From contig OY992537.1 of assembly GCA_963921195.1 (NCBI GenBank), positions 151,251,844-151,315,843 on the forward strand: a stretch of 64,000 nucleotides of DNA, in the 5' to 3' direction. This document shows positions 10,486-23,030 of the stretch, in pieces (position 1 is the stretch's first letter; the number at the start of each line of letters is the position of its first letter). This DNA comes from Pegoplata infirma (Eukaryota; Arthropoda; Insecta; Diptera; Anthomyiidae). A program made the position numbers and the translations under genes. Under the pieces are notes generated by a model. That model saw nothing but the letters and a program-made list of their open reading frames with translations, ran no database searches and was not told where the DNA came from.

Positions 10486-13400
10486 AAATATTTTATACTT
10501 TTTATATTTTTAGGAGACTGGAGAGTCGTTATTTTCTTTAAGATGCTGTTAAGACCCAAAAAAAAAATCGAAGGCTTTGGTTTCCATTGCGATCCAGATG
10601 AATCATCAAAAATAATATTATTTATACTAAATATTTTATTTGTACAAAGAAAAGAAATAAAATTTTTAAAATGTTTCTCGAAATTGTTTGCAATATTGTT
10701 TTCTTTTGTAGGTGCATCTGCCTTTTGATTATATTTTTCCTTGCCTTGGATTTGTTCTTCATATGGATGTATGAAATTTGACTGAAGAAAGTAATTTTTT
10801 TGTTTGAGGATATGTATAAACATATGTTCCTTTTTCCACTACCCCTAGAAGACCAGGTCAATTTATTTCATGGCTGATTGTCACCTCTTTTGCATTTTTT
10901 TCTTCAACCTACAAAAATAAATGTAATGTTTGTTATGAATTATTTTGTAAAAAATAGCAAAAACCCTATTTACAAACCTGTTTTTGTAGTATAATCCATT
11001 ATTATTTATTTTTGCATGTTTTTTTATCCCATTTTAAAAAATATTGATAATATATTTTCTGTTTATTTATTTTTTTGAATTGTCATTTTTGTAGCAAACA
11101 GTATTGCAATATTTAAAATAATTGAAAAAATTGTTTAAAAAAATATATAAATTATGTGTTTTTTTACTTTTGGCAATACCATGTTTGAAAGCAACGTAAG
11201 TCATAGACACGAACCACGTAACATGGACGAAAAAAATATATCGATTTAGTGAATCGCAGTAGTGACTGCTTCCCGTCTGTAGACGGAACGTTTTATCGAC
11301 TTACTGAATTGGGCTATAACTCAATCACTTTTCAGTCGGAAACCGACAAAATTCGACTTACTGAATTGCGGCATAAAAATTACTTTTAAATTGAAAAGCT
11401 CAAATATGGCTAAAAACTGCTAAAATAATTTCGAAAATGGCTAAAAAAACGGCTAAGAACTAAATGCATTTTTCTCCGGCTAAATGAGTTCAAAAAGAGC
11501 TAAATCTAGCAGGAAAATGGCTGAAATGGCAACACAGGTCATAATGTGGGTGCATTACTTTAAAATAAGCTAACCTATACCTTATATTATACGTTATTTT
11601 GTAATAAAAGTTTTGCTGGGGTATTCGTAGATTCGGTCAAGTCGAATTTTATTTTCTACTTGTTTTTTAATAAAATTTAGTGTTTCCAATTATTCGCCCC
11701 TGCCGGTTAACCGGTTAGGGCATTATTCGAAAATAATTCTGGTCGATTAATCGATTAATCGTCAAAAACAATAAAAACTTAATATTAAACAATTTATTAA
11801 AAGTAATGTAACAAAAAATAAAAGTATTTTAAGTAAAATTTCATTTTCAGTCTTTATACAGTATTTAAAGGGGTAAAACAAAACGCAACTAATAGAAATT
11901 TAGAAATAATAAAAATTTCTAAATCTTAAGTAATTGCAATTGGTCATTTCCGAATTTCAATTGGGATTACAAAATGTCAATTTACTTATGCATAATTGTA
12001 AATTTTATACCCTACACACTCTGTGGTACAGGGTATAATGAGTTTGTGCTGATGTTTGTTACTACCCGAAATATTGTTCCGTCTGTCTGTCCATGTTCAG
12101 GTCGGAATTTTTAATCAATTAACTTGAAATTTAAAACTTAAGCCTCCTTTGGCCCAAAGACGAAGCCTATTAAAGGCGGTCCATGGTTGGACCTAGCCTC
12201 TATACAACGGTCCTCTTTGATTTTGATTCAAATGACTATAATTACCGTATTATAATAGATATTCTTCAGAAATTAGGCAAGTAAACGTGTTTTGTATTCA
12301 CAAATTGACGTTCTGAATTTTAAAGGAATCGGTCCAGTTCTTCTTAAAGCCCTCACACAAAACCCCTTTCCGATATTCACATAAATCTCTCAAATTTTGT
12401 TACAAAACCTTTATCCTCTTTTCCGTTTGCTTGTGATGCCACCTCAGCTCGGACTTCGGCGTGGAATTTCCGACCCGCAAACACAAACACCAAAAAGGCT
12501 TTAACAATAAAACCTACCTAACATTGTAAGTTTCAAACCTAACTGTCACTAACCAAACAACAAAATTCTGTATAACCGACGAAACCACAAAAATAACAGA
12601 CATAAACATGGGACAGATGAAATTTCCCACAAGAGCTCGCCCTACCCAACCATGGTCATCATTTCGTATCTCGATGACCCCATTTCCATACTAACAACTC
12701 ACCTTTTTGAAATCTTATAAAACCCTACTTAACCACATCGAACCACTGTACCTGAAATCCCTAACAACACAAAATTAGCAACACATTATTTTTTCAATTA
12801 AAATTTCAGAACATTATTTATTTAAAAGAAATTTATAAAACTAAACTACACAAACATAAAATACTTATACTAATAGTGGCGGGAAAAATTTTGTAATAAA
12901 AAAATATGGTATATAAAAAAAATAAAAACTTAAAAAATAAGTCTTATTAAAATTTTGAACATTGTCTCTAAATTTGCTAATCCATAAGCCAGCTTAACGC
13001 TGGTTTTGGGGCGATTTATCGCAAATTGAACTTTATATCAAACAAAAATTAAATTTATTTTAACAAACCCAAATTATATTGGAAAATTTCGGTAATTTTC
13101 TATTGCAAACAAAAATAATAAATTTATCGCGTCCTCTGTCTTTTTAGACAGAGAAAACTATGGCAAATTTTAAGTGAATTAAAAACTACGAAAGAAAAAA
13201 AACAAAAACAACAAAAGAATTCCTGGGCATAAATGGAACAACAGGCGATCGGATTCCCCTAAAAAAGTCTTTGTGTCTTCATACGTTTTTCAACAAAATT
13301 TATTTCATTTTCAGGTGAATTTCATCATTTTATTGGTCCCCCTAAGTAAAACCAATAAGAATCTAAATTAAGCCTAAAAATCATCAAAACAAAAATTATA

Positions 13401-13564
13401 CACTCATAATAAATTGCATCATGGTGGTATAACAAAAAAAACTGTTCTACAAAAGACTACATTGCAATATTGGTATAAACTCATTAACACCCTTAAAGTA
13501 TGCTATGCCGTTTTTGCCCCTTTGCGATAACTATTATACCATTCTCATTAACCCATCACTATTA
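10486..13564. other. A+T-rich spacer, no gene seen
   Basis: No long or conserved reading frame. It holds short repeat scraps: a region near 11200-11380 with repeated GACTTACTGAATTG-like motifs, a GGTTAACCGGTTAGGG / CGATTAATCGATTAATCG stretch at 11700-11770, and a mini-me/DINE-like scrap at 12005-12095 (ATACCCTACAC..., CCGTCTGTCTGTCC). Nothing else supportable. Confidence 0.6.
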
Positions 13565-14158
13565 TACTGGCCGTATTCATTTAAACTCGTATACACAAAG
13601 TATACCGTATAAACTTACCAAACTTATTTTTTATAAATGGAGTTTGACATAAATTGTAGTGTCCGACCGAATACATCTTTTTTGGACGTAGCCGAAGCCG
13701 AATATTCGGCCAAACTGTCACTATTCGGCCGAAACCGAATCCGAATATTCAAAAAAATATTATTTATGCAGTAAAAACAAGAAAAACCTGAAACTTGACT
13801 TGGCGGAATACACAAAAGTATTAATAATTTCTTGAGTGAAATTTTTTTACGATCGAAAATTTTTTTGAGTGTAAAATCTTGTTTTAGCTGCAAAAACACT
13901 TAATAAAATGTTTTTGTGGCTTACTAATTTGATTCAAAGTGTGTTAAGTGCGTTTTTCAACACGTGAGTACAAATTTTATACAATTATTTGGTATTCGGC
14001 CATATTCGGCCAAAAATGTGGCCGAAGCCGAATAATGGCCGAATAGTGTTTTTGGCCGAAGCCGTAGCCGAATATTCGGTCGGACACTAATAAATTGTAT
14101 AAATATACCAGACATACACGGTATACAAGGTGTTTATACGTTTAGATGAATACCACTA
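13565..14158. mobile_element. Small MITE, split by a hAT-type MITE (copy 1)
   Basis: Inverted ends (TACTGGCCGTATTCATTTAA / ATGAATACCACTA) and an interior with ACGGTATAC motifs. An uninterrupted copy lies on the opposite strand at 59278-59420 and matches both sides of the insertion. Probable TA target. The true element length is about 150 bp. Confidence 0.7.
13657..14089. mobile_element. hAT-type MITE, 433 bp
   Basis: Ends TAGTGTCCGACCGAATA / TATTCGGTCGGACACTA, with repeated CCGAATATTCGGCC motifs inside. The 8-bp duplication ATAAATTG lies at 13649-13656 and 14090-14097. The second copy of the host MITE (59278-59420) has a single ATAAATTG at this point, proving the boundary. No coding capacity. 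The name hAT rests on the TAG start and 8-bp TSD. Confidence 0.9.
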
Positions 14159-14314
14159 CTGTTCCCTACTTATTCGTTCAACTGTTGACGAGTGTGGACG
14201 TGTTTTATTTTAACTCCGTGCTATAAATTGAATTACTAAAATTGTTCGTATTAGGTTTGTTCGGAATAGGTATTTTTGTGATATTTTCATTACCACATCA
14301 AGGAAAATGAAAAT

Positions 14315-15503
14315 ATGGACACAAATGAACCGATTTAATTTGAGGCTCTGCCTCACCGACTAGTGCTGGTCCTAGCACTGGTCTTAGGGTTGCGACCTTG
14401 AAGTCCGGCCTTGATTCTGGTAGGGGTGCTCAGCCTAATATTGGTGGTAAAAAGAAAAAGAAACTTAAGCCATCAAAGGTCAGGCACAACCAGAGAAGGC
14501 TTTGTTTGAGAATAATTAACAGACTGGGCCAACTCGATGGAACGAAGCTCTCCGAACGTGAGAGGGCGTCGCTATCATGGGCGAAAGGAGTCATTGAAGA
14601 ACAGGACAAACTTTCGGCAATGCGCGCATCTGACAAACAGTGCGCTGTTTCGGCCTCGTCATCGAAGTCTGGTAAAAGGTTGCGCTCGCCCGACGAGAAA
14701 CCTTTACCTAAGAGATCTAAGGTGACCGGCAACGTCTGGACTCAGTCTTTTAGTGAAGTGGTGAAAGGTAACTTCGTTAGGGCTGTGATAAACAGGCAAA
14801 ATGGGGATTGTAGAATTCCAAGGGACAAGTGGAGTTTAGTTGAAACTAAATTAAATGAAATCTACTTTAGGCTCCTTGAGAGTATGCCTGATTTTCTCCC
14901 CACTACTGTCAACGCAGGTTGGTATCAGGGGCGAGTAAAACTCGTTGCTTTTGGGAACGAAAGATCCGCAGCCGTGTTTAAGGTTGCCATTAGCCAAGTG
15001 GGAGAGTTATGGCCTGGAGCCAGACTGGACGTTGTGGAAAAACATGATATCCTCTCGCAACCCAGAGCTCATGCATGGATTCCAATGGCTACAAGTGACA
15101 CTGAGGTGATTCTAAAGATGATAAAAGTCTGCAATCCTGACCTTCCAACTCAGAATTGGAAAATTGCCAGATTGGGTGAGATGGAGGGCGCTCGTCGTCA
15201 AGCAGTGGTCTTGGTTAATGAGGAATCGCTTCCGATTCTAGGCTGATGGGAGATGCATCTGGAATTTTCGAAACCGAATCTGGTAACGAATGCGACCTCT
15301 GTGGTGGCACGGAGGATAAAGCTGATGCCACGATGGGTGACATTCAGGACGAGGCCCATGCAGTGAGGAATTCGGAGAGTTCTGTTGCCTCCGATTCAGA
15401 ACAGATGGGACACACATCTGGCTTCTTCGAAACCGAATCTGGGGACGAATGCGACCTCTATGATAACACGGAGGATGAAGCCAATAACACGGTGGTGGAA
15501 AGG
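14315..15503 (+). pseudogene. LOA-type ORF1 (gag-like), disrupted
   Basis: The ancestral start is the ATG at 14315, by comparison with copy 2. Relative to that copy, a 1-base loss after ACAAATGA shifts the frame, and CGA has become TGA shortly after. From about 14380 the frame is open again: a basic N-terminal stretch (GGKKKKKLKPSKVRHNQRRL), then a folded domain (WTQSFSEVVKGNF...AGWYQGRVKLVAF...WPGARLDVVEKHDI...AWIPM) that resembles the DUF4780 type common in insect LINE ORF1s. At 15228 about 157 bp present in copy 2 (63758-63914) are missing, which shifts the frame and ends translation at 15246. The C-terminus continues in another phase as two acidic repeats, ASGIFETESGNECDLCGGTED and TSGFFETESGDECDLYDNTED. 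No stop separates this part from ORF2. Confidence 0.8.
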
Positions 15504-18500
15504 ATGGTGGAAAAAAACAAGATGTTGCGGTTCCTACAAATAAACCTTCATCACTGTAAGGAAGCCTCAGTTGCACTCTTGCTGCGCCTGACGACAGGAG
15601 CAGTTGACTTGGTTTTTATCCAAGAGCCCTGGGTGCGGGGTGGCAGGGTTTGCGGATTGAAGACCCCTGGGTTTAAGTTGGTGGTTGCCAAAGGTGAGGG
15701 CTCACCAAGAGCCTGCATCTTGGTGAAAAATGGCTTAAATGTATTCTTTTTATCAACTTTTGGTGATATGGATGTTACAGCGGCTAGCTTAGAGCTTCAT
15801 GAGAAGTCTATTTGCCAATACCCCCGGAGAAGGTTGTCGGTCTAATTCGGGAGTCTGAATCTAGGGGACACCAGTTAGTAGTGTGTTGTGATGCTAATGC
15901 ACATCATTCGATGTGGGGAAGTACAGACACAAATGATAGAGGCGAATCACTTTTGGAGTTTTTGTTAAGCACTAACCTGTATATTTGTAACAAGGGTAGT
16001 GAACCAACTTTCGTTTCAAGTACGCGGCAAGAGGTTCTTGACGTAACACTTGTATCAAATACATTGTCTGAAAGAATTGATGACTGGAGAGTTTTGGAAG
16101 ACCATTCTTTCTCAGATCATCGCTACATTGAGTTTTTACTCAGGGAGCGTGCCCCGGTTGAGACAGTCTCTAGGAATCTGAGGAGAACAAACTGGGTGAA
16201 ATATAGGGAGACTTTTTCTTTGCTTTTGTATGAAGTACCCTTATCTGAACCGCATAAATTGGCGGAAATTGACTGTCTGGTTGACCATATAACAAATGTT
16301 TGTAATAGGTGCCTGGATGCGTCTTGCCCTTCTGCAAAGCCTAGAGGGAAAAAAAGCCACCTTGGTGGTCAAATGAGTTGCAGACGAGCAGAGATTCCTG
16401 CAGAAAGCTCTTTAATAAGGCTAAATCTTCAAGAGCGGACGAGGACTGGTCTGCATACAGGCTGCAACTTAAGAGTTATAAAAAGATGATCAGAAATGCA
16501 AAATGTGATTCTTGAAAAAACTTCTGTGGAAACATAGAAGACGTTTCTGAGGCATCCAGGCTGCGCAAGGTTCTGGCTTCTTCTCCTTGCACCCTGGGAT
16601 ACCTGAAAGATCCTAATGGGGTGTGGTCTTCCTTTAGTGGAGAGTCGATGGATCTCCTTTTAAACACGCATTTTCCGGGCAATTCCATGACGCCGTTTCA
16701 AGCTTTGGAACGTTCTGACGCCCAAGCATCTGAAATTGCTTCGGAAATAATAAATATGCCAACATTAATCTGGGCGATAAAAAGCTTCAGGCCCTATAAA
16801 TCCCCGGACCTTATGGTATAATCCCGGCTGAGTTGCAGCAAGTGTCGGACTATATAGCCCCGTTGCTGTATAATCTATACACAGCATGCATCAACTGGTC
16901 GTATATTCCTTTAAAATGGAGGGATACCAGAGTCGTATTTACCCAGAAGGCTGGGAAAAGTTCCCACACAGCTCCGAAGGATTTCAGACCAATTAGTCTG
17001 TCTTCTTTTTTGTTAAAGACAATGGAACGAATGATAGACTTATATTTGAGTAGAGTGATTGACCCGAGGTTGCTTTCGACAAAGCAACATGCATACAGCA
17101 AGGGACGATCAACGGAAACAGCTGTTCATGAGCTCGTTGGTACCATCGAGAAATCGCTTTCGGTAAAGGAGTACACTATGGTGGCCTTTCTTGATATTGA
17201 GGGGGCTTTTAATAATGTCACCCCAGAATCGATAATATTGGCATTGTCTGGTCTGGGAGTAAAGCGTGAAATCGGTTTAATGGTGGAAAACCTACTTGCC
17301 AGTAGACGTATAACGTCTGAATTGGGAGCGTCCGTCATATCTCGATTTGTTAATAGGGGCACACCACAAGGAGGTGTTCTTTCGCCGCTTCTTTGGAACC
17401 TGGCACTGAATTCAATGCTACTATCTCTAGAAGCACGTGGTTGTCATGTGCTGACGATGTCGCGATAGCGGTAAAGGGGAAGCATCTGCCAACATTGCGG
17501 GACATTCTTCAGGGTTCTCTGAAAGATCTGTCTAAATGGGCAAGAAACTGTGGGCTAGGAGTTAATCCTAGTAAAACAGAGCTTGTTTTATTTACAAGGA
17601 AAAATAAGATTCCTGCTTTTGATCCTATTTCTCTGGACGGTACTGAAATCACCTTCTCAGATGGAGCCAAATATCTTGAAGTATTTCTAGATAGGAAGCT
17701 GAATTTCAGGCGTAATATTGAGGAACGGGTGAGAAAAGCAACGATTACTTTGTATTCCTGTAAAAGGGCCATTGGAAAACGATGGGGTTTTAGACCTCAA
17801 GTCGTTCATTGGATCTATACAGCAGTGGTGCGTCCAATTTTGCTGTATGGAATCATTGTCTGGTGGCCTGCTTTAGAAACAAAAGCGAACTGTGTCTTTA
17901 TCACGAAGGTACAGAGAATGGCGTCAATGTGCATCACTGGTGCTCTTCGTACTACACCTACGGCTGCATTAGAAATCCTCCTTCACCTGATACCCTTGGA
18001 CATATTGGGTAGGCAGTATGCGGCTGCGTCGGCAATTCGACTTAATAGCACGCTGCAATGGAGGAGCAGCGATTGTGGCCATAGCGCGATCTTGAAAAAG
18101 ATAACAATACCACAAAATGTGGACTGTGCTCCCTCTTTGAGCCTCTTTGAGCGCCACTTTACCACTATGATACCATCCAGGGAGTCTTGGATGGGGGATA
18201 CTCCGGGTAGTGGAGCTACCATAAATTTTTACAAAGATGGATCGAGGCTGCACGAACAAGTGGGCTTTGGAGTCTATTCGGAAGAGCTTAGGTTGAGCCT
18301 GGCTCGTAGATTGCCAGATCATTGCAGTGTTTACCAGGCAGAGATGCTGGCAATAAAGGAAGTGGCTGAATGGTTGAGCTTCAATGTCTTGTCTACAACC
18401 GCAGTCAACATCTATACTGACAGTCAAGCCGCGGTCAAGTCCCTGGATTCAATGTTTCTGAAAACAAGATCTGCCCTTAACTGCCGCACGTCGTTAAATG

Positions 18501-19072
18501 AGATGGCCAAGCAGTTTAACATACGACTCATATGGGTCCCAGGGCACAGAGACATTCCAGGGAATTGCAAAGCCGATGAGCTTGCAAGACTAGGAACTAC
18601 CTTACAGGTTCCAACAGAATTTGAATGTGTTGGTATGCCTCTAGAAACTTGCAAGCAAAGCCCACGGCTTTGTTCTGCGACGGAGACTAATCAAAGATGG
18701 GCAAATGGATGGACGTGTGAGACAACACGACTGATTTGGCCTTCTCTTAATCAGGGGCGAACAAGTGAGCTAATATCGCTTCCAAGAGGAGAGATTTCGA
18801 CGGTGGTTGCTATAATTACCGGACACTGTCTTATAGGGAAGCACGCAGAGCGGTTAAATGTGCCATCGAATGACTTTTGCCGAAGTTGCATGGATGAAGA
18901 GGAGTTGGAAACTATCCAACACTTTATTTGCCATTGCCCGGCACTTTCTGGTCAGAGACTTGCTTCACTGGGATCTAGGGAGCTGTACTATCTTTCTGAT
19001 TTGTCGGATGTCAAAATTCAACATCTCAGGAGTTTCATAAGAAGGTCAAACTGGTTTAACGACAGGGACTAG
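15504..19072 (+). pseudogene. LOA-type ORF2: endonuclease, reverse transcriptase and RNase H, multiple frameshifts
   Basis: The start is probably the ATG at 15504 or 15522 (MLRFLQINLHHCKEAS). Endonuclease motifs: FLQINLHHCK, FIQEPWVRGG, CDANAHHSMWGS, LDVTLVSN and FSDHRYIEF. RT motifs: KDFRPISLSSFLLKTMERM, KQHAYSKGRSTETAVHEL, MVAFLDIEGAFNNV, GTPQGGVLSPLLWNL, then the catalytic box read as CADDVAIAV (Cys in place of the usual Tyr or Phe). RNase H near 18215-18590: FYKDGS, AEMLAIKE, YTDSQAAVKS and WVPGHRDIPGNCKADELA, so the catalytic Asp, Glu, Asp and Asp are kept. The C-terminus has CRSCMDEEELETIQHFICHC, a Cys/His zinc-binding motif. Frame breaks lie near 15820, 16345, 16810 and 17440, with a nonsense TGA near 16512. 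The protein cannot be made. Confidence 0.87.
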
Positions 19073-19157
19073 TAGGGAAACCTATTACGGTCCCGTGGTA
19101 TCACAATGGACCTCAGAGTCTACGTGTGTTGACGTAAAACGTCAGCAGCCACTTACA

Positions 19158-19170
19158 ACCTAACCTAACC
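19158..19170 (+). repeat. CTAACC-type tail of the LOA LINE
   Basis: ACCTAACCTAACC ends the element instead of a poly(A) tract. The same kind of tail occurs at 47967-47988. Confidence 0.7.
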
Positions 19171-19198
19171 AGTTCCCATTTAAATAAAATACGATCAG

Positions 19199-20413
19199 TA
19201 GGGTGGGTCGATGAAATGCATATTTGCGAATCTCGTGTACTAATAGCAAAAACTCGACGCGCATTTTCGAGCTGATAACGGGAAAAATCATGAAAAAATT
19301 TTAGGAGGGTACTTTTAGGCCTCTACAAGCGGTTTAAGTTCGCGGTTTTTGGAAAAAAAATATTTTTTTTGATTTTTTAAAAATATTTTAAAATTTAAGT
19401 AAAATAATGCTTATTACAAAACAATATCCAAACAAAATTTATCTCGCCAATTTTAGCCCGTGGATGCGTTTTTATACCCAGAAAAGTTCGATTTATATAT
19501 AGAAAAAAAAAATATTTTTTATTTCATAATAGCACTCAAATGGTGCATAAGGCCAATTTAAGAACATGAGTGATAAAAATTAAAAAATTGCGGGTATTTA
19601 TAGCAATCTACAAGTGCAAAAAATTCGCAAATTCAAAAAAAATTAAAAATGGGTATCAAAATTTTGGTAAAATAAAGCGTTTTAAGATAATGATAAAAAA
19701 ACAAAACAAATTGGCGGCTATTTATAACAATTCGCAAGCGCAAGAAATTCGCAAGTACCAAAAAAAATTAAAAAATTGTTTTGTTTTTTTTCTGAAATCG
19801 CTTTATTTTACCAAAAATTTGATACCCATTTTTCCATTTTTTAATTTTTTTTGGTACTTGCGAATTTTTTGCGCTTGCGAATTGTTATAAATAGCCGCCA
19901 ATTTGTTTTGTTTTTTTATCATTATCTTAAAACGCTTTATTTTACCAAAATTTTGATACCCATTTTTAATTTTTTTTGAATTTGCGAATTTTTTGCACTT
20001 GTGGATTGCTATAAATACCCGCAATTTTTTAATTTTTATCATTCATGTTCTTAAATTGGCCTTATGCACCATTTGAGTGCTATTATGAAAAAAAAATATT
20101 TTTTTTTTTCTATATATAAATCGAACTTTTCTGGGTATAAAAACGCATCCACGGGCTAAAATTGGCGAGATAAATTTTGTTTGGATATTGTTTTGTAATA
20201 AGCATTATTTTACTTAATTTTTAAAATATTTTTAAAAAATCAAAAAAAATATTTTTTTTCCAAAAACCGCGAACTAAAACCGCTTGTAGAGGCCTAAAAG
20301 TACCCTCCTAAAATTTTTTCATGATTTTTCCCGTTATCAGCTCGAAAATGCGCGTCGAGTTTTTGCTATTAGTACACGAGATTCGCAAATATGCATTTCA
20401 TCGACCCACCCTA
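19199..20413. mobile_element. Near-perfect palindromic hAT-like element, 1215 bp
   Basis: Ends TAGGGTGGGTCGATGAAATG / CATTTCATCGACCCACCCTA. The 8-bp duplication ACGATCAG lies at 19191-19198 and 20414-20421. The two halves are inverted copies of each other almost to the centre near 19800. No coding potential. It sits 28 bp downstream of the LOA tail. It shares the terminal TAGGGTGG with the large complex at 21740. Confidence 0.9.
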
Positions 20414-20993
20414 ACGATCAGTGATGCCAGATTATTCGTTTACATCCTATTCCCAATTTGGCAAATGAAAAGCCCTAAAATCTCCTTGAATCCACCCTCA
20501 ACAATTTTATGAAACTATGAATATTTAATTGAAATTTCGCTTCTGCGTGCTTAACGCGTACTTTAATAACGCAATCAAATCTGATTATAATCGGACCCTT
20601 TTTAGACTTAGGCCCCATTCAGTTAAAAGGTTCCTTTCAGAATTTTATTTGGTGTCTTCTATTTATCAATTTTAATTTATGCACTCAACCAAAAATCATT
20701 GTATTCCCAAAAAAATTCGTTGTAAATTCAACAGAAATCATTGTTGATTTTGACCCTACAAATATTTATGTTGATTTCAATAAAAATTGTTGTCAGTTTT
20801 TGTAAAAGTTGATAAACTTGTTTTTTTGTAAATCTAATCATATTTTTTGTAAACTCAACTCATATTTTTGTTGATATAAGAAATTTAATTAATAAACAAA
20901 AGCTTGTTGTTATTTGTAAATATTCTTTTATTAAGTATAAATCACAATATTTTTTAGAATTATCACCGGCTTTTTAAGCTGCTATATTCAAAC

Positions 20994-21690
20994 CAGTGTT
21001 CGAAAAACAACGGTACGTTATATAACGTACTGGTTTTTCCAAAGAACACATTCACAAAATTTTTTTTAGTGATTGTGTTCGTGTACGCAAACAGAATACC
21101 GAACGTTATGCTTGCGAATTGACGAACTCAAACTTTACGATAATGTACTGCACTATAAACAGAAACGCTACTTCGTAGTGGTTGTGTGTTTTTGAGCGAT
21201 CACAAACAAAATAAAGTACTTTTAGTGTACTGTTTCCGTACTTAGCAGATTTTTTGTTTTAAACTTAAAATGGCGATATCTCGAAAACTAAGCAAGATAG
21301 AGCAAAACGAAGTCCACACATGTGAAGAAGCCCGGCGATACTATTGAGATTCTAAGAACCAAAAATATGCTCCGATTTGCTCTATCTTGCTTAGTTTTCG
21401 AGATATCGCCATTTTAAGTTTTTGAAAAAAATCTGCTAAGTACGCAAACAGTACACTAAAATTACTTTATTTTGTTTGTGTACATAGCACAGTACATAAT
21501 CGTAAAGATTGTGTTCGTCAAGTCGCAAGCATAACGTTCGGTATTCTGTTTGCGTACACTAACACAACCACTTAAAATAATTTTTAGTGTTTTTGTATTT
21601 CTTGTTGGGAATGTGTTTGCGTATTTCCATCGGCATAGTTCAGTACAGAACACTAACGTACCGTTCGTTAGTGTTTTTTTTCGAACCCTG
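20994..21690. mobile_element. Foldback hAT-like element, 697 bp
   Basis: Ends CAGTGTTCGAAAAACAACGG / ...TTTTTTTTCGAACCCTG with long inverted arms (for example CGGTATTCTGTTTGCGTACA). A second inverted pair (GGCGATATCTCGAAAACTAA) lies in the centre at about 21268-21420. Flanks ATTCAAAC and ATTTACAC match at 6 of 8 positions, an aged 8-bp duplication. The R-A copy at 61535 lacks it. Confidence 0.75.
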
Positions 21691-21731
21691 ATTTACACAC
21701 GAGATTTTCACACACTCTTCGTTTATTCATG

Positions 21732-21739
21732 TTATGCAC
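21732..21739 (+). repeat. 8-bp target-site duplication, left (FB-1)
   Basis: TTATGCAC; the right copy is at 34076-34083, and a single copy is present in the empty site in the R-A copy at 61535-62334. Confidence 0.92.
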
Positions 21740-23030
21740 TAGGGTGGCTCGTTTTTGGGCTTTTCTCTCTGATCAAATTCTAATACCCGCCAAAAGTGTC
21801 GGTCCCCTAAGGGTAACTCACGTGCAAAATATCACTCCGATCGGAGTTTATCTTCTGTCTCTACTTTAAGCCTCAAAATTGGGGTTTTTGCAAAATAGGA
21901 CTTTTTAAAATAAATAAAAAAAATTTTAAGTTTTTTTATTAAAATAACACTGTGCTACAAAAGACCAAAAATAATTTATGCAGGGGTGCTCATATGATAA
22001 TTCGGTTTGGTTGGAGTCCATAGAGTACTGATATACCCATAGTTTTTCTGGATCACTTCGTTAAGTACGTTTTTTATTGGCAAATGTGTTGGAAAACGGA
22101 AATTCTTAAATTGCAATTTTAAAAAATTATTTCTTTGTTAGTTTGCAACCGATTTTCGATTTTATGGATTTGTTTTAAAGGTATAGGTCTTACCTTTCAA
22201 ACAAAAAAAAAATATTAAAAATCGATCAAGAATTGGCTAAGCTACGATCGCTTAAGTAAAAAAAACGTATTTTTTGAAAAATTTGTCATATTCTTTACAC
22301 TCTAAGTTGAAAGTGCATCATTAAACAATTTTTTTGAATATTTTGTAAAAAAGTATAGTAAAGTAGCTTTCCAAAACACCAAAAAACATAACAATCGGTT
22401 TAAAAATGAATGAGTTATGCTAAGTTTTGTGATAGGGCATTTTTAAAATTTTTCAGAAACGCTTGTAATTCAAGCATTATTCATAAATCTTGTTTCTAGT
22501 AGTAATTTTATGCGCATATGCATATAAACTAGAGATGGGAACGTAATTAGATTTGTGCGTGATTCACACATGATCAGAAGTGAGCGTGATTGAAAATTAA
22601 TTTTACTCACGTGGTTGTTAGTGAGTGTCAGTGTGAGTGGAAAAAAAAAAATGGGCGTGTCAGTTACTTCCAAATCCTATTTATAATTTTTTGGGTTTGT
22701 TTAAAAAATATCAGTGTTACTTCTTAAACAAAAAAATATTGTGAATCGGTTGAAAACTGGCTAAGCTGCGCTTGTTTAAGTAAAAAACCTTTTTTGAAGA
22801 GTTATACCTGCAACATTTTTATGACAAAAAACATTTGACATTTTTGAAACGAAATTGGTAAAATTGTGGGATCATTTGATGGAAATTTTACCTGTTTATA
22901 AATATACGTATGAGGCATTCCACACCAAATGTTCAGCGAAAAAAAAACATGTGAACCATAAATTTTTAAATGGGTTGTATGGATAGCCATGTGATGCATT
23001 CCACACCAACTGTTCCACTACAGAAAAACC

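Larger units (their letters stand above)
14179..19170 (+). mobile_element. LOA-type LINE, full-length but decayed (copy 1)
   Basis: Begins with AACTGTTGACGAGTGTGG, the same 5' end as the second copy at 62705. It contains ORF1, then ORF2 with endonuclease, RT and RNase H, and ends with the tail ACCTAACCTAACC at 19158-19170. RNase H plus RT points to the LOA (or related I-group) clade. At least six disabling lesions are visible. No convincing target duplication was found. Confidence 0.88.

Noticed and set aside
10413..10861. Overlapping 61-136 residue frames on both strands
   Set aside because: Low-complexity Lys/Asn/Phe-rich translations of A+T-rich DNA next to the satellite edge; no motif.
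14140..19185. Target-site duplication for LOA copy 1 (GTTCCC on both sides)
   Set aside because: The two GTTCCC strings are at unequal distances from the element ends and too short to trust.
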